From positions 1-17,974 of the forward strand of contig NZ_JBQCCV010000290.1 in the NCBI RefSeq assembly GCF_051961875.1: a DNA stretch of 17,974 nucleotides, read 5' to 3'. The position numbers and the translations under genes were made by a program. Shown here piece after piece: positions 1 to 7,260 of the stretch. The DNA is from Intrasporangium_A sp051961875 (GTDB lineage: Bacteria > Actinomycetota > Actinomycetes > Actinomycetales > Dermatophilaceae). The notes beneath the pieces were generated by a model. That model saw nothing but the letters and a program-made list of their open reading frames with translations, was not told the DNA's origin and made no database searches. How positions within the stretch are numbered: the first letter of the stretch is position 1; each line of letters opens with the position of its first letter.

Positions 1-98
1 CGCAGGCTCTCCGCCGAGGGCGGCTCCGCCACGACCCCCAAGCGGGCGAGATACGCCTCCTGGACATCCCGGTCCAGTGGACGCATCGACCCGAACAT
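1..98 (-). CDS. Possible arylamine N-acetyltransferase-like protein, N-terminal fragment
   Basis: Only about 32 codons are present; the gene runs off the left edge. From the ATG at 98 the peptide begins MFGSMRPLDRDVQEAYLARL and continues with GVVAEPPSAESL. The 'D...AYLARLGV...P..ESL' pattern resembles the first helix of arylamine N-acetyltransferases (Acetyltransf_2 family), where it precedes the catalytic Cys, which would lie outside the window. The ATG at 86 is an alternative start, and neither start has a convincing ribosome binding site. It lies on the same strand as the tRNA-Tyr gene, beyond that gene's terminator. The family call is inference from a short N-terminus and could be wrong. 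Bases 99-290 between this start and the terminator hold no other gene that I can support. Confidence 0.4.
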   Translation of the reverse strand, partial: MFGSMRPLDRDVQEAYLARLGVVAEPPSAESL

Positions 99-289
99 GG
101 CACCAATTGTTTCCCGGCCATGACGCCCTTCAACCTGAAACCGCGAGACCCGCTCCACGGTCGTTCGTGCCCGGAGACCGGCCGCACCGGACATGATCGG
201 CGACGGGCCCAACAGGGCAGCACCGGTCAGGGACACCGGCCGCATGGACCGCGCACTCCCCCCGCCTTCATGGTCGACCACCTGACAGA

Positions 290-327
290 AAGGCCCCTGA
301 CCAGCGTTTCCGCAGGTCAGGGGCCCT
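290..327 (-). terminator. Rho-independent terminator of tRNA-Tyr
   Basis: A perfect 11-bp inverted repeat, GGCCCCTGACC at 292-302 and GGTCAGGGGCC at 315-325, encloses a 12-nt loop. Read on the minus strand it is followed by TTTC. It sits 12 bases beyond the encoded CCA end of the tRNA gene, in the right orientation to end its transcript. Confidence 0.8.
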
Positions 328-337
328 CCTGAGCACA

Positions 338-421
338 TGGTGGCAGGTGAAGGATTCGAACCTTCGTAGCTTTCGCGACGGATTTACAGTCCGCTTCCAT
401 TGGCCGCTCGGACAACCTGCC
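338..421 (-). tRNA. tRNA-Tyr (anticodon GTA)
   Basis: The minus strand folds into a complete class II tRNA. The acceptor stem GGCAGGT/ACCTGCC (415-421 with 342-348) is followed by discriminator A (341) and an encoded CCA (338-340). The D arm contains the usual GGCCAAT loop, and the anticodon stem GCGGA/TCCGT holds loop CTGTAAA with anticodon GTA at 387-385. A long variable arm (CGCGAAAGCTACG) and T arm GAAGG-TTCGAAT-CCTTC complete it. The long variable arm together with GTA identifies tyrosine. It is divergent from yajQ. No repeated tRNA end or integrase gene is seen nearby, so there is no sign of use as an integration site. Confidence 0.97.
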
Positions 422-519
422 GTGGTGCGTCTGGAAGGATAGCAAGAGATCGGGCGCCGGTTCGAATCGACCTCGGACGATGCCGCCCACCCCATGAACC
501 CGCCGCGGAAGGAGCCACC

Positions 520-1011
520 ATGGCCGACTCATCGTTCGACATCGTGAGCAAGTTCGACAAGCAGGAGATCGCCAACGCGGTCAACTCGGCCGCCAAGGAG
601 ATCGCCCAGCGCTACGACTTCAAGAACGTCGGCGCCGAGGTCAGCCTCTCCGGCGAGTCGATCGCGATGAAGGCCAACACCGAGGAGCGCTGCCTCGCCG
701 TCCTCGACGTCGTCAAGACCCACCTCGTCAAGCGGAAGGTCAGCCTCAAGCACCTCGACGTCCCCGAGAAGCCGCGAGTCTCCGGCAAGGAGTACAAGCT
801 CGACGTGCCCCTCAAGGAGGGCATCTCGCAGGAGAACGCGAAGAAGATCAACAAGCTGATCCGCGACGAGGGCCCCAAGGGCGTCAAGTCACAGATCCAG
901 GGCGACGAGCTGCGCGTGACGAGCAAGTCCCGCGATGACCTGCAGGCCGTCCAGCGGATGCTGAAGGAAGCCGACCTCGACGTCGCGCTCACCTTCACGA
1001 ACTACCGCTGA
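520..1011 (+). CDS. yajQ: YajQ family (UPF0234) nucleotide-binding protein
   Basis: This 163-residue cytoplasmic protein is the same length as E. coli YajQ. It starts MADSSFDIVSKFDKQEIANA and ends ALTFTNYR, both family hallmarks. Internal stretches such as YDFKN, KHLDVPEK and KLIRDEGPKGVKSQIQGD are also typical. The family has two ferredoxin-like (RNA-binding-like) folds; some members bind cyclic di-GMP and affect transcription, but the role in actinobacteria is not established. The ATG at 520 is chosen because GGAAGGAG (507-514) lies just upstream. The frame stays open further 5' but that extension does not look like the family. It is a stand-alone gene, divergent from tRNA-Tyr and convergent with the SDR gene. 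No link to the purine cluster is evident. Confidence 0.95.
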   Translation: MADSSFDIVSKFDKQEIANAVNSAAKEIAQRYDFKNVGAEVSLSGESIAMKANTEERCLAVLDVVKTHLVKRKVSLKHLDVPEKPRVSGKEYKLDVPLKEGISQENAKKINKLIRDEGPKGVKSQIQGDELRVTSKSRDDLQAVQRMLKEADLDVALTFTNYR

Positions 1012-1028
1012 CCCAGCAACAAGCAACA

Positions 1029-1064
1029 GGTATGCCGGCCACCTCGCGAGCTGGGCGGCATACC
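1029..1064. terminator. Hairpin between convergent yajQ and SDR genes
   Basis: GGTATGCCG (1029-1037) and CGGCATACC (1056-1064) form a perfect 9-bp inverted repeat with an 18-nt loop that can pair further (GCC/GG). It is the only structure in the 72-bp gap between the two stop codons. The T-run is weak on both strands, so it may serve as a bidirectional, not strictly intrinsic, terminator. The arms are an inverted pair of the recurrent GTATGCC word described in the findings. Confidence 0.6.
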
Positions 1065-1083
1065 CCTTGTTCGGGGCGGCCTC

Positions 1084-1842
1084 TCAGCCGCGGCCCGCGT
1101 AGGGCATCTGGCTCGCGAGCATCATCAGGGACGGCACGCTGACGTCGAGCGGCAGCCGGGCCATGGCCACGACGGCGTCGGCGACGTGCGCGGGGTCGAA
1201 GGTCGGCTCGGGACGGACCGACCCGTCGGCCTGGCGGGCGCCGTCGGCGAAGCCGGCGGTCATGTCGGTCGCGGCGTTGCCGATGTCGATCTGGCCGACG
1301 ACGATGCGATACGGACGGCCGTCCAGGGCGAGCGACTTCGTCAGGCCGGTGACCGCATGCTTGCTGGCCGCATAGGCGACCTGACCCGGCCTCGGCACGT
1401 GCGCGGAGATCGACCCGTTGTTGATGATCCGGCCGCCTTGCGGCGACTGCTCCCGCATGATGCCGAAGGCCTCCCGGCAGCACAGGAACGTGCCGGTGAG
1501 GTTGACCTCGATCGTCTGGCGCCAGTCGTCGACGGACACCGCGTCCGCCTCTCCCACGGGGCCGAACGTGCCGGCGTTGTTGACGAGCAGGTCAAGACGC
1601 CCCCACTCCGATACGACGGCGGCGAACGCCGACGCCACGGCGCCGTCGTTCGTCACATCCGTGGGGATGACGAGCGACCCGTACCGGTCACCGACCGTCT
1701 CGTCCAACGCCTCGCCGCGCCGGCCGAGCAGCGCGACCTGGAACCCGGCGTCGAGCAACCCGCGGGTGATGACGCGGCCGAGGCCCGAGCCCGCGCCGGT
1801 CACGACGGCGGTGGGCGGTACAGAAGGTGCAGCGGTGCTCAT
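1084..1842 (-). CDS. Short-chain dehydrogenase/reductase, coupled to allantoinase
   Basis: This 252-residue classical SDR carries the NAD(P)-binding motif TGAGSGLG at residues 15-22, D62, NNAG at 88-91 and the active-site set N114, S144, Y157 and K161 (YAASK). It should be a cytosolic NAD(P)-dependent oxidoreductase acting on an alcohol or carbonyl; the substrate cannot be read from the sequence. Its ATG overlaps the allantoinase stop (ATGA, 1842-1839), so the two are translationally coupled and the SDR is the last gene of the unit. Placement suggests a role in ureide breakdown, for example on ureidoglycolate or a glyoxylate-derived aldehyde. The usual ureidoglycolate dehydrogenase AllD belongs to a different family, so any such role is inference. 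A general housekeeping SDR that merely travels with allB is the alternative. Confidence 0.88.
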   Translation of the reverse strand: MSTAAPSVPPTAVVTGAGSGLGRVITRGLLDAGFQVALLGRRGEALDETVGDRYGSLVIPTDVTNDGAVASAFAAVVSEWGRLDLLVNNAGTFGPVGEADAVSVDDWRQTIEVNLTGTFLCCREAFGIMREQSPQGGRIINNGSISAHVPRPGQVAYAASKHAVTGLTKSLALDGRPYRIVVGQIDIGNAATDMTAGFADGARQADGSVRPEPTFDPAHVADAVVAMARLPLDVSVPSLMMLASQMPYAGRG

Positions 1843-3179
1843 CCCTCGCCCCGGCGCAGCAGTCGCCCTCGAGGGCCGGCGTCGATGTCCACCCGGGCCC
1901 CGCGCAGCCAGGTGCTGCGGACGACGCCGTGGAGCGTGCGCCCGGAGTAGGGGGTGATGGGGTTGCGGTGCTGGAGCCGGGTCTCGTCCACGACGAACGT
2001 GTCCTCCGGGGCGAAGACGCACAAGTCCGCGTCCGAGCCGACCGCGATCCGGCCCTTGCGCTGCAGCCGGACGAAGTCGGCCGGCCCGCGCGACATCCAC
2101 TGCACCACGTCCGTGAGCGCGAGGCCGCGCTCCCGGGCTCCGGTCCAGACCGCTGACAAGCCGATCTGGAGGGAGGCCACGCCACCCCAGGCCGCCCCGA
2201 AGTCGCCGCTGTCGAGGCACTTGAGGTCAAGGGTCGAGGGCGAGTGGTCGGTCACGACGATGTCGATCGTCCCGTCGCGCAGGCCCTCCCAGAGCAGGTC
2301 GCGGTTGTCGCTCTCCCGGATCGGCGGGCAGCACTTGTAGGCCGTCGCGCCGTCGGGCACGTCCTCCGAGGCGAAGGTCAGGTAGTGGGGGCACGTCTCC
2401 GCGGTGATCCGCACACCCTCGCGCCGGGCGGCCGCGATGAGGGGCAGTGCCTCCGAGCTCGAGACGTGCAGGATGTGCACCCGGCACCCGGTCTGGCGCG
2501 CGAGGTCGATGACGTGCGCGACGGCGAGGTTCTCGGCCTGGCGCGGTCGCGAGCTGAGGAAATCGGCGTAGCGCCTGCCGCCCTCGTTGACCGCCGCCTC
2601 GATGGTCGGCGCATCCTCGGCGTGGACGATGAGCAGGCCGTCGAAGGCCGCGATGGACCGCATCGCGGCCTCGAGCCCTCGCGAGTCGAGGGGCGGGAAC
2701 TCGTCGACACCGGAGTGGAGCAGGAAGCACTTGAACCCGTAGACGCCCTCGTCCCAGAGCGGCTCGAGCTGGCTCGCGTTGCCGGGCACCGCTCCACCCC
2801 AGAAGCCGACGTCGACCCAGGCCTGGTCCGCGGCCGTCTTGCGTTTCACGGCGAGGGCCGGCACGTCGACGGTCGGCGGGATGCTGTTGAGGGGCATGTC
2901 GACGATCGTCGTCACACCGCCCGAGGCCGCGGCCTTGGTCGCCGAGGCGAAGCCCTCCCACTCGGTTCGTCCCGGGTCGTTGACGTGCACGTGCGAGTCG
3001 ACGATGCCCGGCAGGAGGACCTCGTCGTCGCCGAGCTCGACCTCACTCGTCCCGGAGAGCCCGGTGTCGAGAGGCTCGACCGCGACGATCCTGCCCTCCC
3101 TGACTCCGACCGCAGCACTCCTCTCCCCCGACGGGGTGACGACGCGCTGGGCCCTGATCACGAGGTCGAGACTGCTCAC
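1839..3179 (-). CDS. allB: Allantoinase
   Basis: This 446-residue cyclic amidohydrolase hydrolyses S-allantoin to allantoate in the cytosol. The binuclear metal site is complete: H63 and H65 in DSHVHVNDPG, the lysine to be carboxylated K150 in YGFKCFL, H186 in HAE, H238 in ILHVSS, and D311 in TDHSPS. HVNDPGRTEWEGF and the PPIRE..N stretch (285-292) favour allantoinase over dihydroorotase or hydantoinase. Length fits the family (E. coli AllB 453). The start is GTG at 3179, preceded by AGGAGGA (3191-3185) at good spacing. It is the first gene of a two-gene minus-strand unit with the SDR (4-bp overlap) and is divergent from allE. The enzyme for the next step, allantoate hydrolysis, is not in the window. 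Confidence 0.96.
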   Translation of the reverse strand: MSSLDLVIRAQRVVTPSGERSAAVGVREGRIVAVEPLDTGLSGTSEVELGDDEVLLPGIVDSHVHVNDPGRTEWEGFASATKAAASGGVTTIVDMPLNSIPPTVDVPALAVKRKTAADQAWVDVGFWGGAVPGNASQLEPLWDEGVYGFKCFLLHSGVDEFPPLDSRGLEAAMRSIAAFDGLLIVHAEDAPTIEAAVNEGGRRYADFLSSRPRQAENLAVAHVIDLARQTGCRVHILHVSSSEALPLIAAARREGVRITAETCPHYLTFASEDVPDGATAYKCCPPIRESDNRDLLWEGLRDGTIDIVVTDHSPSTLDLKCLDSGDFGAAWGGVASLQIGLSAVWTGARERGLALTDVVQWMSRGPADFVRLQRKGRIAVGSDADLCVFAPEDTFVVDETRLQHRNPITPYSGRTLHGVVRSTWLRGARVDIDAGPRGRLLRRGEG

Positions 3180-3205
3180 CGCTGTCCTCCTGATGACTCC
3201 GGTGC

Positions 3206-3234
3206 TTGACGCCGATACTCTCCCATGCTTTCCT
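3206..3234 (+). promoter_or_regulatory. Candidate promoter for allE
   Basis: TTGACG (3206-3211) is followed after 17 bp by TTTCCT (3229-3234). The -35 box is good and the -10 box is poor. The -10 box lies inside the putative operator at 3229-3245, which would suit repression. Transcription would start near 3241, about 58 bases before the allE ATG. No convincing promoter for the divergent allB could be fixed. Confidence 0.35.
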
Positions 3235-3245
3235 CTTTGCGGAAA
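3229..3245 (-). promoter_or_regulatory. Putative operator between allB and allE
   Basis: On the minus strand this reads TTTCCGCAAAGAGGAAA, an inverted repeat (arms CTTTCC at 3228-3233 and GGAAAG at 3241-3246, 7-nt spacer). Related 17-mers stand before hyi (9046-9030) and uraD (12474-12490) and share TTCCG..A...G(A/G)AA. TTTCC/GGAAA half-sites are seen at operators of IclR-family regulators, but the protein that binds here is unknown. Confidence 0.55.
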
Positions 3246-3258
3246 GGTTTATCCATAT

Positions 3259-3280
3259 TCCGGAGTTGATCTGCTCCGGA
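3259..3280. promoter_or_regulatory. Inverted repeat in the allE leader
   Basis: TCCGGAG (3259-3265) and CTCCGGA (3274-3280) form perfect 7-bp arms with an 8-nt spacer. The repeat ends 7 bases before the allE ribosome binding site GAGGAGA (3288-3294). It could be a second operator or an RNA hairpin affecting translation of allE. No copy was found before the other operons. Confidence 0.45.
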
Positions 3281-3298
3281 TGATGTCGAGGAGACCCC

Positions 3299-4144
3299 AT
3301 GCCAGCCGGTCCCGCTGCCCCGCGCTACTACGCCCCCCGCGGCGGCCACCCGGACCAGAGCCAGCTGACCACGGACCGGGCCGTCTTCACGGAGGCGTAT
3401 GCCGTCCTCCCCCGCGGCACGATGCGCGACATCGTGACGAGCTACCTCCCCTTCTGGGACGAGACCCGCCTCTGGGTCATCGCCCGGCCCCTCTCCGGCT
3501 TCGCCGAGACGTTCTCGCAGTACATCGTCGAGGTCTCCCCCGGCGGCGGCAGCGAGCGGCCCGAGCTCGACCCCGAGGCCGAGGGCGTCCTCTTCGTCGT
3601 CGAGGGCGAGGTCGTCCTGACCATCGGGGACGAGCGGCACGAGATGGGACCCGGCGGCTACGCCTACCTGCCGCCCGGCTGCCGCTGGACGCTGCGCAAC
3701 GACGGCGACGAGGCGGCGCGGTTCCACTGGATCCGCAAGGCATACGAGCGCGTGGACGGCATCGAGGCGCCGGAGGCCTTCGTGACGAACGAGACGCAGG
3801 TCCCCGCCGCGGAGATGCCGGGGACCGAGGGCCGCTGGGCGACACAGCGATTCGTCGACCCCACGGATGTCCGCCACGACATGCACGTCACCATCGTGAA
3901 CTTCCAGCCCGGCGGTGTCATCCCCTTCCCGGAGACGCACGTCATGGAGCACGGCCTCTACGTCCTCGAGGGCAAGGCGGTCTACCTGCTCAACCAGGAC
4001 TGGGTCGAGGTCCAGGAGGGCGACTTCATGTGGCTGCGTGCCTTCTGCCCGCAGGCCTGCTACGCGGGCGGCCCGGGCCGGTTCCGCTACCTGCTCTACA
4101 AGGACGTCAACCGCCACGCCAAGCTCTCCCGCCAGCTGCTCTGA
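3299..4144 (+). CDS. allE: (S)-ureidoglycine aminohydrolase, bicupin
   Basis: This 281-residue protein has two cupin domains (about residues 60-145 and 195-270). The family converts S-ureidoglycine to S-ureidoglycolate, releasing ammonia; the step prevents racemisation after allantoate deamination. The C-terminal cupin carries the expected Mn-binding set: E212, H214 and H218 in PETHVMEHG, and Q252 in FCPQAC. The N-terminal cupin lacks such a set, as in E. coli AllE (YlbA). The start at 3299 follows GAGGAGA (3288-3294). It is the only plus-strand gene of the cluster, divergent from allB with a shared 119-bp regulatory gap and convergent with glxK across a repeat array. AllE normally works beside allantoate amidohydrolase, which is missing here and presumably encoded elsewhere. 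Confidence 0.94.
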   Translation: MPAGPAAPRYYAPRGGHPDQSQLTTDRAVFTEAYAVLPRGTMRDIVTSYLPFWDETRLWVIARPLSGFAETFSQYIVEVSPGGGSERPELDPEAEGVLFVVEGEVVLTIGDERHEMGPGGYAYLPPGCRWTLRNDGDEAARFHWIRKAYERVDGIEAPEAFVTNETQVPAAEMPGTEGRWATQRFVDPTDVRHDMHVTIVNFQPGGVIPFPETHVMEHGLYVLEGKAVYLLNQDWVEVQEGDFMWLRAFCPQACYAGGPGRFRYLLYKDVNRHAKLSRQLL

Positions 4145-4173
4145 GCTGGTCGCTCGCCTCTGCCTCACCTGCA

Positions 4174-4298
4174 ATCGAGAGTGCAGTTCTCTGAATCGAG
4201 GGTGCACTCTCGATCCAGACTTCTGCACTATCGATCCGGATTCGTGCACTCTCGATCCAGACTTCTGCACTGTCGATGAGGATTACTGCACGCTCGAT
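4174..4298. repeat. 21-bp-phased TGCA repeat array between allE and glxK
   Basis: TGCA occurs at 4182, 4203, 4224, 4245, 4266 and 4287, exactly 21 bp apart. To the left of the second copy the flank is ATCGAG (4174-4185, 4195-4206). To the right of the second and all later copies it is a CTCGAT variant, ending at 4214, 4235, 4256, 4277 and 4298. The orientation therefore flips at 4195-4214, where both flanks occur and give a near-perfect 20-bp palindrome. Between half-sites lie 9-nt stretches that are partly conserved (twice CCAGACTTC). The array is less GC-rich than its surroundings and fills the 138-bp gap between the convergent stops. The glxK stop codon (4283-4285) lies inside it. Confidence 0.85.
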
Positions 4299-5428
4299 CG
4301 GAGGGTGAGGTGCTCGCGCGCGATGAGCGCGCCCAGCTCCTCGAGGATCGGCGCCGGTTGCGTCATGCAACGGGTGATGTCCGGCTCCACGTCGACCAGC
4401 GCGTATGCCGCTGAGATGCCGGCCCGCTCGAGCCGCTCACTGGACAGCGTGGCCCGTCCGCAGACCGCCACGACCGGGACGCCCCGGGCACGCGCTGCCG
4501 CCGCGACCCCGGCCGGCGCCTTGCCGTGCAGGGTCTGCTCGTCGAGCGACCCCTCGCCCGTGACGACGAGGTCGCCCGGTCCGAGGGCCTCGAGCGCCTC
4601 GGAGAACCCGACCAGCTCGAGGACGAGGTCGATGCCGGGCCGGAGGGTCGCGCCGAGGAGGGCGAGAGCGGCATACCCCACCCCGCCGGCGGCGCCGGCG
4701 CCCGCAGCGGCGCGCTCGTCCCGTCCGGTCGCCGCGGCGACGACGTCGGCCCAGCGCTCCAGGGCTGCGTCGAGCACTGCGACGTCGGTCGGGCTCGCGC
4801 CCTTCTGCGGCCCGTAGACGGCAGCGGCGCCTCGGGGCCCGGTCAGCGGGGTGTCGACGTCGCAGGCGAACGTGAACCGCACGCCCTCGATCCGCCGCCG
4901 CAGGCCGCTGAGATCGACGGCGGCGAGGGCGGACAGACCCACGCCCCCACCGCCGAGCTCAAGGCCCGTGTCGTCGGTGAGACGCGCACCAAGCGCCTGC
5001 ACCATGCCGGCTCCCCCGTCGGTGCTCGCGCTGCCACCGATGCCGACCACGATGTCGTGGCATCCGCCGTCGATCGCAGCCGCGATCACCTCGCCCAGGC
5101 CCCGGCTCGTCGCGTGGAGCGGGTCGAGCCGGCCACCCGGGAGCCGGACCAGTCCGGTGACGTCGGCCATCTCGATGACCGCGGTCTCGCCGCGCCTGGC
5201 CCAGGTCGTCGTGACGGGCTGCCCGGTCGGCCCCGACGCGGTGACCGGCACCGCGCTGAAGCCGGCTTCGATCGCCGCGGCCACCGTGCCGTCGCCGCCA
5301 TCGGCGACAGGCACGACCTGGATCTCGGGGTCACTCACCCGCCGGAGACCGGCCGCGACCGCAGCGGCCACCTCGGCCGCGGTGAGCGTGCCCTTGAACT
5401 TGTCGGCGGCGATCAGGACGGTCGTCAT
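4283..5428 (-). CDS. glxK: Glycerate kinase (GarK/GlxK family)
   Basis: This 381-residue kinase phosphorylates D-glycerate, in this family typically to 2-phosphoglycerate, delivering glyoxylate carbon to glycolysis. Family motifs are present: DKFKGTLTA at 9-17, ADGGDGT at 42-48, GIGGSASTDGGAGM at 129-142, and GEGSLDEQTLHGKAP in the C-terminal third. Length equals E. coli GarK. The ATG at 5428 follows the gcl stop by 12 bases. The ribosome binding site is weak (CTGGGG), so translation may depend on gcl. It is the last gene of hyi-gcl-glxR-type operon order here (hyi-glxR-gcl-glxK). Its last codons (SSVQ) run into the 21-bp repeat array, so the repeat has supplied the present C-terminus and stop. 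Confidence 0.95.
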   Translation of the reverse strand: MTTVLIAADKFKGTLTAAEVAAAVAAGLRRVSDPEIQVVPVADGGDGTVAAAIEAGFSAVPVTASGPTGQPVTTTWARRGETAVIEMADVTGLVRLPGGRLDPLHATSRGLGEVIAAAIDGGCHDIVVGIGGSASTDGGAGMVQALGARLTDDTGLELGGGGVGLSALAAVDLSGLRRRIEGVRFTFACDVDTPLTGPRGAAAVYGPQKGASPTDVAVLDAALERWADVVAAATGRDERAAAGAGAAGGVGYAALALLGATLRPGIDLVLELVGFSEALEALGPGDLVVTGEGSLDEQTLHGKAPAGVAAAARARGVPVVAVCGRATLSSERLERAGISAAYALVDVEPDITRCMTQPAPILEELGALIAREHLTLRSSVQ

Positions 5429-5440
5429 GGCCCCAGCGTC

Positions 5441-7216
5441 TCAGTCGAGCAGGGCGATCGCCGTCGGCGCGTCCTCGCCCCGCTCGGCGAGCTCCTCGAA
5501 CTCCACGACGTTGTCGAGCTCGGTGCCCATCGACACGTTCGTCACCCGCTCGAGCACCATCTCGACGACGACCGGCACGGAGAACTCCTGGGCGAGCGCC
5601 TTCGCCTTCTCGAGGGCGGGCAGGATGTCGTCCGGCTCGAAGACGCGAACCGCCTTGCAGCCCAGCCCTTCTGCGACCTTCACATGGTCGACGCCATACC
5701 CGTTGACCTCCGGGGCGTTGATGTTGTCGAACGAGAGCTGGACGTGGTAGTCCATCTCGAAGCCGCGCTGCGACTGCCGGATCAGCCCGAGGTAGGCGTT
5801 GTTCACGACGACGTGGATGTAGGGGATCCGGAACTGCGCCCCGACCGCGAGCTCTTCGATGAGGAACTGGAAGTCGTAGTCGCCCGAGAGCGCGACCACC
5901 GTCGAGTCCGGCACCGCCGTCGCGACACCGAGCGCCGCGGGCAGGGTCCAGCCGAGGGGGCCCGCCTGGCCGGCGTTGATCCAGTGCCGCGGCTTGTAGA
6001 CGTGCAGCAGCTGGGCGGCCTGGATCTGGGACAGGCCGATCGTCGTGACGTAGCGGGTGTCCGGCCCGAACGCCCGGTTCATCTCCTGGTAGACCCGCTG
6101 CGGCTTGAGCGGGACGGCGTCGAAGTTCGTCTTGCGCTGCATCGTCGCCCGGCGCTGCTGGCACTCCTTGGCCCAGACGCCACGGTCCGTGAGGCGGCCC
6201 TCGTCGCGCCACTCCCGCGCCACCTCGATGAAGGCATCGAGGGCGGCGCCAGCGTCCGAGACGATGCCGTAGTCGGGCGCGAAGACGCGGCCGATCTGCG
6301 TCGGCTCTATGTCGACGTGCACGAAGGTGCGTCCCTCGGTGTACTTCGCCACCGAGCCGGTGTGCCGGTTGGCCCAGCGGTTGCCGATCCCGAGCACGAA
6401 GTCGGACTCGAGCATCGTCGCATTGCCGTAGCGGTGCGAGGTCTGCAGGCCGACCATGCCGGCCATGAGCTCGTGGTCGTCGGGGAGCACGCCCCAGGCC
6501 ATGAGCGTCGGCACGACCGGCACGCCGACGATCTCGGCGAACTCGACGAGCCGGTCCGCCGCGTCGGCGTTGAAGATGCCGCCGCCGGCGACGATGAGCG
6601 GCCGTTCCGCCGCGTTGAGCATCGCCAGGGCCTTCTCGGCCTGGGCGCGGGTCGCCCGCGGGTGCGCGACCGGCAGCGGCTCGTAGGTCTCGATGTCGAA
6701 CTCGATCTCGGCGAGCTGGACGTCGATCGGCAGGTCGACGAGGACCGGGCCCCGCCGGCCGCTGCGCATGAGCTGGAACGCCTTCTGGAAGACGCCGGGG
6801 ACCTGAGCCGGCTCGAGCACGGTCTTGGCCCACTTGGTGACCGGGGCGGCGATCGAGGCGATGTCGACCGCCTGGAAGTCCTCCTTGTCGAGCCTGGCGA
6901 CGGGCGCCTGTCCGGTGATGCAGAGGATCGGGATCGAGTCGGCCGAGGCCGAGTAGAGGCCGGTGATCATGTCGGTGCCGGCCGGCCCGGAGGTGCCGAT
7001 GCAGATGCCGATGTTGCCCGCGGCGGCCCGCGTGTAGCCCTCGGCCATGTGCGAGGCGGCCTCGACGTGGCGGGCGAGGACGTGCTTGACGCCGCCGTGT
7101 GCCCTCATCGCCGAGTAGAACGGGTTGATCGCGGCGCCGGGCAGGCCGAAGGCCTGGGTCGCCCCTTCCTTCTCCAGGATGAGGACGGCGGCGTCGACTG
7201 CGCGCATACGTGCCAT
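5441..7216 (-). CDS. gcl: Glyoxylate carboligase (tartronate-semialdehyde synthase)
   Basis: This 591-residue ThDP enzyme condenses two glyoxylate molecules to tartronate semialdehyde and CO2. It is distinguished from acetolactate synthase by valine at residue 51 (LARHVEAASHMAEG), matching the Val51 that replaces the usual catalytic Glu in E. coli Gcl. The ThDP/Mg motif is GDYDFQF (445-451) to NNAYLG (472-477). The three-domain layout and length match E. coli Gcl (593). The ATG at 7216 follows AAGGAAA (7228-7222) at normal spacing; a second ATG three codons in is less well placed. It lies between glxR (44-bp gap) and glxK (12-bp gap). The GXGXXG FAD-like region and cofactor requirement cannot be judged from sequence alone. 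Confidence 0.97.
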   Translation of the reverse strand: MARMRAVDAAVLILEKEGATQAFGLPGAAINPFYSAMRAHGGVKHVLARHVEAASHMAEGYTRAAAGNIGICIGTSGPAGTDMITGLYSASADSIPILCITGQAPVARLDKEDFQAVDIASIAAPVTKWAKTVLEPAQVPGVFQKAFQLMRSGRRGPVLVDLPIDVQLAEIEFDIETYEPLPVAHPRATRAQAEKALAMLNAAERPLIVAGGGIFNADAADRLVEFAEIVGVPVVPTLMAWGVLPDDHELMAGMVGLQTSHRYGNATMLESDFVLGIGNRWANRHTGSVAKYTEGRTFVHVDIEPTQIGRVFAPDYGIVSDAGAALDAFIEVAREWRDEGRLTDRGVWAKECQQRRATMQRKTNFDAVPLKPQRVYQEMNRAFGPDTRYVTTIGLSQIQAAQLLHVYKPRHWINAGQAGPLGWTLPAALGVATAVPDSTVVALSGDYDFQFLIEELAVGAQFRIPYIHVVVNNAYLGLIRQSQRGFEMDYHVQLSFDNINAPEVNGYGVDHVKVAEGLGCKAVRVFEPDDILPALEKAKALAQEFSVPVVVEMVLERVTNVSMGTELDNVVEFEELAERGEDAPTAIALLD

Positions 7217-7220
7217 GGGA

Positions 7221-7240
7221 GTTTCCTTGCTGTCTGAAAC
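7221..7240. promoter_or_regulatory. Weak inverted repeat before gcl
   Basis: GTTTC (7221-7225) and GAAAC (7236-7240) are 5-bp arms with a 10-nt spacer, in the glxR-gcl gap and overlapping the gcl ribosome binding site. The half-sites resemble those of the putative operators but the spacing differs. It may be chance. Confidence 0.2.
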
Positions 7241-7260
7241 GATTAGGTATGCCGCGCGGC

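Noticed and set aside
120..332. 70-residue open frame on the plus strand
   Set aside because: It runs through the tRNA terminator, has no ribosome binding site, and has no recognisable sequence.
338..421. tRNA-Tyr as an attachment site for an integrated element
   Set aside because: No duplicated tRNA end, integrase or excisionase gene is seen, and the neighbouring genes look native in composition.
451..496. GGTTCGAATC followed by a CCCCA, like a tRNA T-loop and 3' end upstream of yajQ
   Set aside because: The flanking bases do not form a T stem, and no acceptor, D or anticodon stem can be drawn on either strand.
400..519. In-frame upstream extension of yajQ
   Set aside because: It overlaps the tRNA-Tyr gene, does not resemble the family, and the strong ribosome binding site at 507-514 serves the ATG at 520.
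4174..4298. CRISPR-like look of the 21-bp array
   Set aside because: Repeats are about 12 bp with 9-bp, partly identical intervals and a change of orientation, and there are no cas genes. This does not fit a CRISPR array.
4526..7237. A 903-residue open frame on the plus strand opposite gcl and glxK
   Set aside because: It is antisense to two well-supported genes, is low-complexity Arg/Gly/Asp/Val-rich, and shows no family motif. Such open frames are usual opposite GC-rich genes.
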